A stretch of 44,791 bases of DNA from an uncultured Blautia sp. GTDB taxonomy: Bacteria > Bacillota > Clostridia > Lachnospirales > Lachnospiraceae. Shown here in pieces: positions 17,210 through 25,122 of the stretch (its first letter is position 1; every line of letters starts with the position of its first letter). Where the stretch lies: contig CAKRPO010000014.1 in the NCBI GenBank assembly GCA_934378195.1, forward strand, positions 1 through 44,791, in the 5' to 3' direction. The notes beneath the pieces are model-generated. The model saw only the letters and a program-made list of their open reading frames with translations. It did not search any database and was not told the DNA's origin. The position numbers and the translations under genes are program-made.

Positions 17210-17221
17210 GCATATAATAAT
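17205..17221 (+). promoter_or_regulatory. Repeated 17-base element with sporulation-type -10 (copy 1)
   Basis: TTTTTGCATATAATAAT starts in the T run of the gerW terminator and recurs exactly at 29379-29395 after the pepD terminator. CATATAATA fits the CATAnnnTA -10 pattern of mother-cell sigma factors and also contains TATAAT. It stands 27 bases upstream of the 45-codon membrane protein gene. No convincing -35 is seen. Confidence 0.4.
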
Positions 17222-17247
17222 ATAACTTCCAAAGACAGAGGTCGGAT

Positions 17248-17385
17248 ATGGGAAGACTGTTGGGGCTGATTCTGTTCTGCATTGGTATCGGAATGATCAT
17301 CGGCATGCTGGTTGCGGAAAATGTAATTCTTATCATCTCAGCCGGCCTTTGCCTGTTGTGTGGATATCATATGTTCTGCAGATAA
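17248..17385 (+). CDS. Small membrane protein, 45 residues
   Basis: A short open frame (MGRLLGLILFCIGIGMIIGM...) encodes two hydrophobic segments, about residues 3-20 and 25-40, separated by the short polar turn VAEN and ending HMFCR. Three cysteines lie at or near the helices. A weak GAGG is about 6 bases ahead of the ATG. The gene lies between two terminators, with a promoter-like element upstream, so it would be its own unit. I know of similar unnamed small proteins in clostridia but cannot assign a function. Coding status rests on position and composition. Confidence 0.6.
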   Translation: MGRLLGLILFCIGIGMIIGMLVAENVILIISAGLCLLCGYHMFCR

Positions 17386-17420
17386 ACAGAATTGTCTGAA
17401 ACAGGATTAATAACACGAAC

Positions 17421-17448
17421 AAAGGCACGGGACAATCCCGTGCCTTTT
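17421..17448. terminator. Bidirectional terminator between the small ORF and rpmB
   Basis: AAAGGCACGGG (17421-17431) and CCCGTGCCTTT (17437-17447) form a perfect 11-bp stem with a 5-base loop. The T run is better on the plus strand, but the minus strand exit (CCTTTGTT) can also serve rpmB. Confidence 0.88.
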
Positions 17449-17473
17449 CTTATTCGTTCATTTTAATGAATGA

Positions 17474-17662
17474 TTATGCTCTTTCTACTTTTCCGGATCT
17501 CAGACAAGAAGTACATACATACATCTTCTGTGCACCGCCAGTAGCGGTCTTAACTCTAACGGATTTTACGTTAGATTTCCACATTTTATTAGATCTTCTA
17601 TGTGAATGACTTACATTATTTCCGAAATAAGCACCTTTTTCACAAACTGCGCATTTAGCCAT
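17474..17662 (-). CDS. rpmB: 50S ribosomal protein L28
   Basis: A 62-residue protein (MAKCAVCEKGAYFGNNVSHS...) typical of L28. Two CxxC pairs, C4-x2-C7 and the CTSC near the C-terminus, mark the zinc-binding form. The open frame extends 22 codons further upstream, but the start at 17662 is set by an AGGAGG about 8 bases ahead of this ATG and by family length. Transcribed alone and divergently from yloU, as in Bacillus. Confidence 0.97.
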   Translation of the reverse strand: MAKCAVCEKGAYFGNNVSHSHRRSNKMWKSNVKSVRVKTATGGAQKMYVCTSCLRSGKVERA

Positions 17663-17699
17663 GATAGCACCTCCTTGACGCTTTTTTTCAACAGGTCTT

Positions 17700-17728
17700 A
17701 TTTTAACAGATGAATTTACCTTTTGCAA
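17700..17728 (-). promoter_or_regulatory. Promoter of rpmB
   Basis: Read on the minus strand: TTGCAA (17728-17723), a 17-base spacer, TAAAAT (17705-17700), 37 bases upstream of the rpmB start. Confidence 0.65.
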
Positions 17729-17780
17729 GTAAAAAAACAGAAATTCTAAAAATAATATTCCTTTTTCGTAAAAAAAAGGT

Positions 17781-17786
17781 TATAAT
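17781..17786 (+). promoter_or_regulatory. -10 box upstream of yloU
   Basis: A perfect TATAAT lies 31 bases before the Asp23 gene start. The -35 region 17 bases upstream (TTCCTT) is weak. Confidence 0.5.
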
Positions 17787-17817
17787 ACATCCATACTAAA
17801 AAATTGGAGGTACCTAT

Positions 17818-18177
17818 ATGAATGGACGTATAGATTCCGGATTAGGACAAATCGTCATTGATACAGACGTAATTGCCACCTATGCAGGAAGTGTTGCTGT
17901 AGAATGTTTCGGTATTGTTGGAATGGCTGCTGTCAGTATGAAAGACGGTCTGGTCAAACTTCTTCGCAAGGACAGCCTGAAACACGGCATCAGTGTTACG
18001 ATCACCGAGGACAATAAGATTCGTCTGAACTTTCATGTAATCGTTGCATACGGAGTTAATATCAGTACAATTGCCGACAATCTTGTCAGCAATGTCAAAT
18101 ATAAAGTTGAAGATTTCACCGGTATGGAAATTGAAAAAATCAACATCTATGTGGAAGGCGTACGCGCCATTGATTAA
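17818..18177 (+). CDS. yloU: Asp23/Gls24 family envelope stress protein (YloU)
   Basis: A 119-residue Asp23/Gls24 domain protein. Family features are IVIDTDVIATYAG near the start, CFGIVGMAAVS, a basic middle (KLLRKDSLKHG) and the final VxxYGVNISTIADNLVSNVKYKVEDFTGMEIEKINIYVEGV pattern. In Gram-positives these proteins sit near the cytoplasmic membrane; their exact role is unclear. TTGGAGG lies about 9 bases before the ATG. The gene directly precedes fakA (yloV), as in Bacillus, where yloU and yloV are paired. Confidence 0.92.
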   Translation: MNGRIDSGLGQIVIDTDVIATYAGSVAVECFGIVGMAAVSMKDGLVKLLRKDSLKHGISVTITEDNKIRLNFHVIVAYGVNISTIADNLVSNVKYKVEDFTGMEIEKINIYVEGVRAID

Positions 18178-18195
18178 ATATCAGAGGAGGAACTT

Positions 18196-19860
18196 GTGGT
18201 GAACATAAAAACCATAGATGCCAAAGTACTTTCCAGAATGTTTCTGGCCGGTGCCAAGAACCTGGAAGCCAAAAAAGAATGGATCAATGAATTAAATGTA
18301 TTTCCGGTCCCAGACGGAGATACTGGTACAAATATGACAATGACGATCATGTCTGCCGCTGCAGAGGTAAGTGCGCTGACAGATCCTGATATGGAGACAC
18401 TGGCCAGGGCTATTTCTTCCGGTTCTCTTCGCGGTGCCCGCGGAAACTCCGGCGTTATCCTTTCCCAGCTTCTTCGCGGATTTACCAAGAGTGTCAAGAA
18501 ATCCAACGAACTGGATGCTCTTGCAATTGCCGCAGCTATGGAACGTGCAGTGGAAACCGCATATAAAGCTGTTATGAAGCCAAAAGAAGGAACCATCCTT
18601 ACTGTAGCAAAAGAAGCCGCTCTCAAAGCTGCTGAGATTGCTTCGGAGGCAGAAGAGCTGGAACCATTTTTCAAGGAAGTGTTCGATCATGCAGAATATA
18701 CCCTTTCCCGTACACCGGAAATGCTTCCTGTATTAAAAGAAGCAGGTGTTGTTGATTCCGGCGGTCAGGGTCTTCTTGAAGTCCTTCGAGGTGCGATCGA
18801 TGGTTTCCTTGGCAAAGAAGTCGATTACTCCGAATTCGAGAAACCGGCAGGCGCTGCAGTTACCAGGATTTCTCCACAGGCAGAAGCAGACATCAAATTC
18901 GGATACTGTACAGAGTTCATCATTCTTCTGAACAAACCGATGCCGATTGAAGAAGAGCATTCTTTCAAAGATTTCCTTACCTCCATCGGCGATTCTATCG
19001 TTCTTGTTGCAGATGATGAGATCGTGAAAGTACATGTGCACACCAATCATCCGGGTCAGGCAATTGAGCGCGCACTCACCTACGGTGCTCTTTCCCGTAT
19101 GAAAATTGATAATATGCGTGAAGAACATCAGGAAAAACTGATCAAGGATGCCGAGAAGCTTGCAAAGCAGCAGGAAGAAGAGAAAGCTCAGACTCCGCCA
19201 AAGGAAACAGGTTTTATCGCTGTGTCTGCCGGAGCAGGTCTTACAGATATCTTCCAGGAACTGGGGGTTGACTACCTGATTGAAGGTGGACAGACTATGA
19301 ACCCGAGTACAGAAGATATGTTGACTGCTATTGATAAAGTCAATGCAAAAACTATTTATATTCTTCCTAATAACAAGAATATCATCCTTGCAGCCAACCA
19401 GGCTCGTGATCTTACCGAAGACAAAAAGATTATCGTTATTCCGACCAAAACAATTCCACAGGGAGTAACTGCTCTGATCAGCTTTGTTCCAGAGAAGACC
19501 GATGAAGAAAACACAGAAGAAATGACAGATGCTATTTCCCGTGTACACACCGGACAGATCACATACGCAGTACGTGATACCCGTATTGAAGACAAAGAGA
19601 TTCACGAAGGTGATATCATGGGAATTGGCGACAAGGGTATCCTTGCAGTAGGCAGCGGCAAAGAAAATGTTGCAGTTGCTACCGTAGACGCCATGATGAC
19701 TGATGATGCAGAAGTGATCAGTATCTATTATGGTTCTGATGCCTCCGAAGAAAAGGCAGAAGCGCTTGCAGCCACACTTGAAGAAAAGTATCCGGACTGT
19801 GAAGTAGAAGTCAACAACGGTGGACAGCCAATCTACTATTATATTATATCCGTAGAGTAA
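18196..19860 (+). CDS. fakA: DhaL/DAK2 domain protein, fatty acid kinase FakA (YloV) type
   Basis: A 554-residue protein with an N-terminal DhaL (DAK2) kinase domain (about 1-200); PDGDTGTNM at 39-47 holds the aspartates that bind Mg-ATP, and SGSLRGARGNSGVI follows near 75. The middle and C-terminal DegV-like region (about 220-554) is typical of YloV. FakA works with a FakB (DegV) acyl carrier to phosphorylate fatty acids for phospholipid synthesis; no fakB is in the window. Two consecutive GTG codons (18196, 18199) follow AGAGGAGG; spacing is 5 or 8 bases, so either could start. An 18-base gap from yloU and a 4-base gap to recG indicate an operon. Confidence 0.9.
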   Translation: MVNIKTIDAKVLSRMFLAGAKNLEAKKEWINELNVFPVPDGDTGTNMTMTIMSAAAEVSALTDPDMETLARAISSGSLRGARGNSGVILSQLLRGFTKSVKKSNELDALAIAAAMERAVETAYKAVMKPKEGTILTVAKEAALKAAEIASEAEELEPFFKEVFDHAEYTLSRTPEMLPVLKEAGVVDSGGQGLLEVLRGAIDGFLGKEVDYSEFEKPAGAAVTRISPQAEADIKFGYCTEFIILLNKPMPIEEEHSFKDFLTSIGDSIVLVADDEIVKVHVHTNHPGQAIERALTYGALSRMKIDNMREEHQEKLIKDAEKLAKQQEEEKAQTPPKETGFIAVSAGAGLTDIFQELGVDYLIEGGQTMNPSTEDMLTAIDKVNAKTIYILPNNKNIILAANQARDLTEDKKIIVIPTKTIPQGVTALISFVPEKTDEENTEEMTDAISRVHTGQITYAVRDTRIEDKEIHEGDIMGIGDKGILAVGSGKENVAVATVDAMMTDDAEVISIYYGSDASEEKAEALAATLEEKYPDCEVEVNNGGQPIYYYIISVE

Positions 19861-19864
19861 ACAA

Positions 19865-21916
19865 ATGGGAGACAGTTTACGAACACTAAAAGGTGTCGGA
19901 GAAAAAACAGAAAAGCTCTTTTACAAGCTTGGTGTTTATGACACAGAAGATCTCCTTCACTATTATCCCAGAAATTATGACGCATTTGAAGCGCCGGTAG
20001 ATATCGCAGATTTGGAAGAGGGGACGGTAAAATCCGTCTCCGCTGCGGTGTGTTCCGGCGTTTATGTTACTTCTGCAAAAGGCAGGCAGATCATTACTGC
20101 GACTGTATGTGATTCTTCCGGTAAACTTCCCCTCATCTGGTTCAATATGCCATATTTGAGGACTGTCCTGAAAAAAGGCAGCCAGTTTGTTTTTCGTGGA
20201 CGTGTTGTCCGCAAACAATCCCGTCTTGAAATCGAACATCCGGAGGTTTTTACCCCTGCTGCTTACGAAGAGATCCTGCACAGTCTGCAGCCCGTATATG
20301 GACTGACTGGCGGACTCTCTAATAAAACAGTCACCAAAATGATTCACCAATTACTGAAAACGCTTCCTATGTACAATGAATTTCTTCCAGACAAAATTCG
20401 CGAGCGCTATCAGCTGGCAGATATCAATTATGCATTACGTACCATTCATTTTCCAAAGAATATGAATGAACTACTTTTATCACGTAAAAGACTGGTTTTT
20501 GATGAATTTCTTCTTTTTATTCTTTCCGTTCAGATGCTGAAAGAAAAAAGTGAAGAGACACCCAACCATTTTCCGATCAAAAAGACCTGGACAACCGAAC
20601 AGATCATCGAAAACCTTCCATATTCTCTGACTGGAGCGCAGCTGAATACCTGGCATGAGATTGAACGAGACATGTCCGGGCAGGCTCTGATGTCTCGTCT
20701 TGTACAGGGAGATGTTGGAAGCGGCAAAACGATCATTGCCTTTCTCGCTATGATCCTGACCTGTGAAAACGGCTATCAGTCAGCTCTTATGGCCCCGACA
20801 GAAGTCCTTGCAAGACAGCATTATGAAGGTTTTCTGAAACTTCAGGAAGAACAGGATCTTCATTTTCAGGTGGTCTTGCTGACCGGTTCCAATACTGCCA
20901 AAGAAAAACGAGAGATTTATCAGCAGATTGCTTCTGGTGAAGCTCAGATCATTATCGGCACCCATGCATTGATACAGGAAAAAGTCGAATATCACAATCT
21001 TGCCCTGGTCGTTACAGATGAACAGCACCGTTTTGGTGTCAAACAGAGAGAATCTCTTGCCAACCGCGGCAACCCACCAAATGTTCTTGTAATGAGTGCC
21101 ACGCCAATTCCACGTACACTGGCGATCATCCTGTATGGCGATCTGGATATTTCCGCTATTGATGAACTTCCTGCCCGACGTCTTCCAATCAAAAACTGTG
21201 TCGTCAATACATCCTATCGTCCCAGGGCTTACTCTTTTATCCAGCATCAGATACAGGAAGGAAGACAGGCATATATCATTTGTCCAATGGTGGAAGAGAG
21301 TGAAGGACTTGATGCTGAAAATGTACTGGATTATACCAAGAAGCTGAAGGGAATCTTTCCATCCAATATCAATGTATCGTTCCTTCACGGCAAAATGAAA
21401 CCCAAAGAAAAAAATGCGATCATGGAAAAATTTGCTGCAAATGAAATTCAGGTTCTCGTATCTACTACTGTTGTAGAAGTTGGCGTCAATGTTCCAAATG
21501 CAACTGTAATGATGGTCGAAAATGCCGAGCGTTTCGGTCTGGCACAGCTTCATCAGCTACGCGGACGTGTCGGAAGAGGAGAGTATCAGTCTTACTGTAT
21601 CTTCATACAGGGATCTGACGAAGAGGCTATCTCAAAGCGTCTGGAAATTCTCAATAAATCCAATGATGGATTTTATATTGCAGGTGAAGATCTGAAACTT
21701 CGTGGACCTGGAGATCTTTTTGGCATCCGTCAGAGCGGAGACATGGAATTTCGAATCGGAGATATTTACAACGACTCCGCAATCCTTAAATCAGCCAGCG
21801 AGGCTGCTGCTGAGATTCTTGCTCTCGATCCGGACCTGTCACTAAGTCAGCATTACTCCCTCCGGCAACAGCTTCTGAAACGTCAGGAAAACGCCTCCGG
21901 CAGTCTAGGTCTTTGA
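19865..21916 (+). CDS. recG: ATP-dependent DNA helicase RecG
   Basis: A 683-residue superfamily 2 helicase that remodels stalled forks and branched DNA. The N-terminal wedge/OB domain covers about 1-220. Walker A GDVGSGKT is at 282-289, the DEQH box at 385-388, and motif III (VMSATPIPRTL) follows. The helicase C domain includes VVEVGVNVPNA and QLRGRVGRG. FGIRQSGDMEF near the end is the RecG TRG-type region. The ATG lies only 4 bases after the fakA stop, with no strong ribosome site, which suggests translational coupling. Length is normal. Confidence 0.97.
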   Translation: MGDSLRTLKGVGEKTEKLFYKLGVYDTEDLLHYYPRNYDAFEAPVDIADLEEGTVKSVSAAVCSGVYVTSAKGRQIITATVCDSSGKLPLIWFNMPYLRTVLKKGSQFVFRGRVVRKQSRLEIEHPEVFTPAAYEEILHSLQPVYGLTGGLSNKTVTKMIHQLLKTLPMYNEFLPDKIRERYQLADINYALRTIHFPKNMNELLLSRKRLVFDEFLLFILSVQMLKEKSEETPNHFPIKKTWTTEQIIENLPYSLTGAQLNTWHEIERDMSGQALMSRLVQGDVGSGKTIIAFLAMILTCENGYQSALMAPTEVLARQHYEGFLKLQEEQDLHFQVVLLTGSNTAKEKREIYQQIASGEAQIIIGTHALIQEKVEYHNLALVVTDEQHRFGVKQRESLANRGNPPNVLVMSATPIPRTLAIILYGDLDISAIDELPARRLPIKNCVVNTSYRPRAYSFIQHQIQEGRQAYIICPMVEESEGLDAENVLDYTKKLKGIFPSNINVSFLHGKMKPKEKNAIMEKFAANEIQVLVSTTVVEVGVNVPNATVMMVENAERFGLAQLHQLRGRVGRGEYQSYCIFIQGSDEEAISKRLEILNKSNDGFYIAGEDLKLRGPGDLFGIRQSGDMEFRIGDIYNDSAILKSASEAAAEILALDPDLSLSQHYSLRQQLLKRQENASGSLGL

Positions 21917-21976
21917 GATAACTACTTTTTTACTCCATAACACCCTGGACGAAATCGGTTGCTGAGGAGAAAAACA

Positions 21977-22005
21977 TTGCAAATTGTAAAAAAACGTAGT
22001 ATTCT
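21977..22005 (+). promoter_or_regulatory. Promoter of the lysine-rich protein gene
   Basis: TTGCAA (21977-21982), 17 bases, TATTCT (22000-22005), 40 bases upstream of the start at 22046. Confidence 0.5.
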
Positions 22006-22045
22006 AGTACCGTATCAATTATATTTACCTTGTAAGGAGGCTATT

Positions 22046-22432
22046 ATGGCTACAAGAACAACTACCAAAAAAGCAGAACTCAAGACATCCACTGCGAAAC
22101 CAGCTATCGAAAAAGAGGCTCCTGCAAAAAAAACAGTCGCAAAAAAGGTAACAGAAAAAGCCGCAACTGTTAAGAAAACTGCTGCAAAGAGATCAACTGT
22201 AAGAAAAAGCACTTCCAAAAAAGCTGTTTCTTTAAATACAGAAGTATATGTACAGTGGCTTGGTAAAGAAGTCTATGCAAAAGACATCGTAGAAAACATC
22301 AAGAAAATCTGGACAGAAGAAATGGGCAAAAAAGAAGCAGATCTTGTTGATCTGAAAGTATATATCAAACCAGAAGATAATGGTGCACATTACGTTATCA
22401 ATGGTGATATTACAGGATTTATCGAATTATAA
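22046..22432 (+). CDS. Lysine/alanine-rich protein with C-terminal DUF6465-like domain
   Basis: A 128-residue protein. Residues 1-60 are a histone H1-like, repeat-like tail of K, A, T and V (for example AKKTVAKK, TVKKTAAKR), disordered and strongly basic. Residues 62-128 form a compact domain (EVYVQWLGKEVYAKDIVENIKKIW, then KVYIKPEDNGAHYVINGDITGFIEL) that fits a family seen in Lachnospiraceae (DUF6465, as I recall it). The open frame runs 29 codons further upstream, but AAGGAGG at 22034-22040 selects ATG 22046. DNA or RNA binding through the tail is plausible but unproven. Confidence 0.8.
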   Translation: MATRTTTKKAELKTSTAKPAIEKEAPAKKTVAKKVTEKAATVKKTAAKRSTVRKSTSKKAVSLNTEVYVQWLGKEVYAKDIVENIKKIWTEEMGKKEADLVDLKVYIKPEDNGAHYVINGDITGFIEL

Positions 22433-22464
22433 TCTTATTAATTAATTTCATTCTGCAGACATAC

Positions 22465-22499
22465 AAAATCAGATGGCTCAAACGGTCATCTGATTTTTT
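22465..22499 (+). terminator. Terminator after the lysine-rich protein gene
   Basis: AAAATCAGATG (22465-22475) and CATCTGATTTT form an 11-bp stem with an 11-base loop and six or more T. Confidence 0.92.
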
Positions 22500-22533
22500 G
22501 TTGCGTGGAACCATCACATGATTTTGTTATGAA

Positions 22534-22636
22534 TTGACTGTTTTATATCATTTTCTGTACTTTTTAATGATTTCGTGCTATTATAAAGAGAATCTGTCTG
22601 TTTTAGCACGATATTTGTTTTTTACAAAACAGTCAA
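22534..22636 (+). promoter_or_regulatory. Nested inverted repeats upstream of the alanine symporter
   Basis: The outer arms TTGACTGTTTT (22534-22544) and AAAACAGTCAA (22626-22636) are perfect over 11 bp. An inner pair TCGTGCTA (22573-22580) and TAGCACGA (22604-22611) is perfect over 8 bp. An extended -10-like TGCTATTAT (22576-22584) lies inside. The region could be an RNA structure or a pair of protein-binding sites. It does not match the glycine riboswitch often found before such symporters. Confidence 0.45.
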
Positions 22637-22660
22637 ATAAATAGAGAGGAACAAAATGAA

Positions 22661-24064
22661 ATGTTGTCTGTTATCGAATCAATCAACACTGCTGTAAACA
22701 ATTTCATCTGGGGTGTTCCGGCAATGATCTGCATCATCGGCGTAGGACTTTATCTCAGTATCCGTACAGGATTTCTTCAGATAAGAAAGTTTCCATACGC
22801 CATGAAAACAACTGTTGGCCGTATGCTCCGCAAGCGTGAAGCATCCGACGGAAGTATGACTCCTTTTCAGGCCGTCTGTACCGCACTGGCCGCCACTGTC
22901 GGAACAGGCAATATCGCCGGTGTTGCAGGTGCTATCGCCATTGGAGGTCCTGGAGCAGTATTCTGGATGTGGTTTTCTGCACTTCTCGGTATGTGCACCA
23001 AATTCTCAGAAGTAACTCTGGCCGTACATTTCCGTGAAACAAACGAAAACGGTGAACTTGTTGGCGGACCTATGTATTATATAAAAAATGGTCTCAAAAA
23101 ACACTGGCACTGGCTTGCCTATCTTTTTTCCGCATTCGGTGTCCTCACTGTATTTGGAACCGGAAATGCTACACAGGTAAATACAATCACGGCTGCTGTT
23201 GATTCAGCTTTGCTCAATTATAACATAATTTCTTCGAATGGCGTTTCAACTGCCAACCTGATCATAGGAATCATCATTGCCGCACTTGTGGCTCTGGTCC
23301 TTCTTGGTGGAATCAAACGAATCGGACAAGTTACTGAGAAACTCGTTCCATTTATGGCTGTTTTTTATATCATTCTGGCCTTGGGTGTTGTTTTCCTCAA
23401 TATCAATCGCATCCCTTATGTATTTTCTTCTATATTCAAGGGTGCATTTACACCGGCCTCCGTCACAGGTGGCGCAGTAGGAAGCTTTTTCATGAGCATG
23501 AAAAAAGGTGTATCTAGAGGTATCTTTTCAAATGAAGCAGGTCTTGGTACCGGTTCGATCGCACATGCATGCGCGGACACCCGCAAACCAGTCAAACAGG
23601 GATTCTTCGGTATCTTTGAAGTTTTTACGGATACAATCGTCATCTGTACCCTTACCGCACTGGTTATTCTTTGCAGTGGTGTACCTGTTTCTTATGGAAG
23701 TGCAGCAGGAGCAGAGCTTACTATCCTCGGTTTTACTTCTACATATGGAAGCTGGGTTTCTATTTTTACAGCTGTGGCAATGTGCTGTTTTGCATTTTCT
23801 ACGATCATTGGATGGGGACTTTACGGTGCAAGATGCTGCGAATTCCTGTTCAGCAGTTCCAAAACAACTAAACCATTCATGGTTCTGTATTCCATGGTAG
23901 CAATCCTTGGTGCAACTGTTGATCTTGGTCTCTTATGGAATATTGCAGAAACGTTCAACGGACTGATGGCGATTCCAAACCTTATCGCTGTATTCCTTCT
24001 GTCTGGTGTAGTCATAAAACTCGTAAAAGATTATTTTACGACCGGAGATGGAAAAGAAGTCTGA
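22661..24064 (+). CDS. Alanine or glycine:sodium symporter (AGCS family)
   Basis: A 467-residue polytopic transporter of the AGCS/AlsT family, about 11 helices. The family signature is clear around residues 65-105 (PFQAVCTALAATVGTGNIAG, then GGPGAVFWMW), followed by GGPMYYIKNGL and SNEAGLGTGSIAHA. It imports alanine or glycine with sodium. AGAGAGGA lies 10 bases upstream of ATG 22661; the ATG at 22656 is out of frame. Upstream are nested inverted repeats; the next gene, a SASP, has its own likely promoter. Confidence 0.93.
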   Translation: MLSVIESINTAVNNFIWGVPAMICIIGVGLYLSIRTGFLQIRKFPYAMKTTVGRMLRKREASDGSMTPFQAVCTALAATVGTGNIAGVAGAIAIGGPGAVFWMWFSALLGMCTKFSEVTLAVHFRETNENGELVGGPMYYIKNGLKKHWHWLAYLFSAFGVLTVFGTGNATQVNTITAAVDSALLNYNIISSNGVSTANLIIGIIIAALVALVLLGGIKRIGQVTEKLVPFMAVFYIILALGVVFLNINRIPYVFSSIFKGAFTPASVTGGAVGSFFMSMKKGVSRGIFSNEAGLGTGSIAHACADTRKPVKQGFFGIFEVFTDTIVICTLTALVILCSGVPVSYGSAAGAELTILGFTSTYGSWVSIFTAVAMCCFAFSTIIGWGLYGARCCEFLFSSSKTTKPFMVLYSMVAILGATVDLGLLWNIAETFNGLMAIPNLIAVFLLSGVVIKLVKDYFTTGDGKEV

Positions 24065-24137
24065 TCTGAACATCTTTTAATCTGAAACATATTTTATGAT
24101 TACTTTAGTTTCTTCCATTTCGTGCAGAATGTTCCAG

Positions 24138-24165
24138 TGTATTTCTTTTATGAATCCATATACTA
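24138..24165 (+). promoter_or_regulatory. Possible sporulation-sigma promoter of the SASP gene
   Basis: TATACTA (24159-24165, six of seven to the sigma-G CATACTA form, preceded by CA) and an upstream TGTATT (24138-24143) are separated by 15 bases, a little short. Sigma-G control is expected for SASP genes, so the location is more convincing than the boxes. Confidence 0.35.
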
Positions 24166-24210
24166 GCACTGTAACATCTAAATTAAACGAAAACCAAGGA
24201 GGAAATTATC

Positions 24211-24438
24211 ATGACAAAAAATAGTTCTTCTAACAGAGCAGTCGTACCTGAAGCTAAAGGAGCCCTTGATCGTTTTAAATTCGAAGTTGCAAATGAACTG
24301 GGCGTTCCGCTTTCCGATGGTTACAATGGAAACCTGACTTCCAAACAGAACGGAAGTGTTGGGGGATATATGGTCAAAAAAATGATCGAACAGCAGGAAA
24401 GACAGATGTCCGGCAATTCCCAGAATGAACAGTACTGA
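24211..24438 (+). CDS. Small acid-soluble spore protein, alpha/beta type
   Basis: A 75-residue alpha/beta SASP, which coats and protects DNA in dormant spores. The diagnostic stretch runs from ALDRFKFEVANELGVPL (18-34), which contains the GPR protease cleavage region, through DGYNGNLTSKQNGSVGGYMVKKMIE. The short, polar C-terminal tail is variable in the family. AAGGAGG lies about 8 bases ahead of ATG. It is monocistronic, closed by a strong terminator. Confidence 0.95.
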   Translation: MTKNSSSNRAVVPEAKGALDRFKFEVANELGVPLSDGYNGNLTSKQNGSVGGYMVKKMIEQQERQMSGNSQNEQY

Positions 24439-24489
24439 TTCATTTCTGGCATACGATCTGACCGGTCTCTAATCCGGTTCTGAATCAGG

Positions 24490-24538
24490 CAGTGTTGTTT
24501 TGTAACTGTACGCAGGAATAAAACAACACTGTTTTTTT
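24490..24538 (+). terminator. Terminator after the SASP gene
   Basis: CAGTGTTGTTTT (24490-24501) and AAAACAACACTG (24520-24531) form a perfect 12-bp stem with an 18-base loop, followed by seven T. A smaller ACCGG/CCGGT hairpin lies just upstream. Confidence 0.92.
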
Positions 24539-24631
24539 ATACGTACAATGGTTTACTTTTTTCTAAAAATAAGATAAACTTATATAAAATATTAATTTTC
24601 TATGAATTTTGTATAAGTTTACAATAATTAA

Positions 24632-24660
24632 TTGCCAATTTTTTGTTGACTTGTTATAAT
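24632..24660 (+). promoter_or_regulatory. Promoter of the mgsA-like/rsmD/coaD operon
   Basis: TTGCCA (24632-24637), 17 bases, and a perfect TATAAT (24655-24660). The first gene starts 67 bases downstream. Confidence 0.75.
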
Positions 24661-24726
24661 ATATGAGAATAGCTGTATTATAACAAAAAAACCAGTAATG
24701 TATTGGTGAAAATGGAGAGATGAACG

Positions 24727-25122
24727 ATGAATTTAGGAATCATTGCACACAACAGTAAAAAAGTACTTATAGAAGATTTCTGTATCGCCTACAAGAATAT
24801 ACTCGCCAAACATGAGGTCTATGCCACTGGAACCACCGGTCGTCGAATCGAAGAGGCCACAAACCTTCATGTTCATAAGTTTCTTGCAGGAAGTATCGGC
24901 GGAGACAAGCAGTTCATGGAAATGGTAGAGCGTCAGGATCTTGACATGGTTATTCTTTTTTATAATCCGGTTATGATTGATCCGAAAGAACCGGATATCA
25001 CAGCCATTGTTATGCGTTGTGACCAGTATAATATACCGGTTGCCACCAACATTGCGACAGCCGAACTTCTGATTCTCGGACTGGCACGTGGTGACCTGGA
25101 TTGGAGATTGAATCTGAAATGA
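24727..25122 (+). CDS. mgsA: Methylglyoxal synthase-like protein with altered active site
   Basis: A 131-residue protein of the MGS-like fold. ATGTTG at 33-38 is the phosphate-binding loop, GGDKQ holds D60 (E. coli D71, the catalytic base), and D90 matches D101. By my alignment from memory, four other active-site positions differ from E. coli: D20 is N9, S65 is A54, D91 is N80 and catalytic H98 is K87. It is also about 20 residues shorter at the C-terminus. It may therefore be a variant synthase, or a binding or regulatory protein; the symbol marks family only. ATG 24727 follows GGAGAG. The rsmD start overlaps its stop (ATGA). Confidence 0.75.
   Translation: MNLGIIAHNSKKVLIEDFCIAYKNILAKHEVYATGTTGRRIEEATNLHVHKFLAGSIGGDKQFMEMVERQDLDMVILFYNPVMIDPKEPDITAIVMRCDQYNIPVATNIATAELLILGLARGDLDWRLNLK

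Noticed and set aside
18733..19605. Long minus-strand open frame inside fakA
   Set aside because: It lies antisense to a clear FakA coding sequence, has a cysteine/phenylalanine-rich composition typical of antisense frames and shows no family motif.
22501..22660. Glycine riboswitch before the AGCS symporter
   Set aside because: The conserved glycine-aptamer core was not found; only inverted repeats are present.
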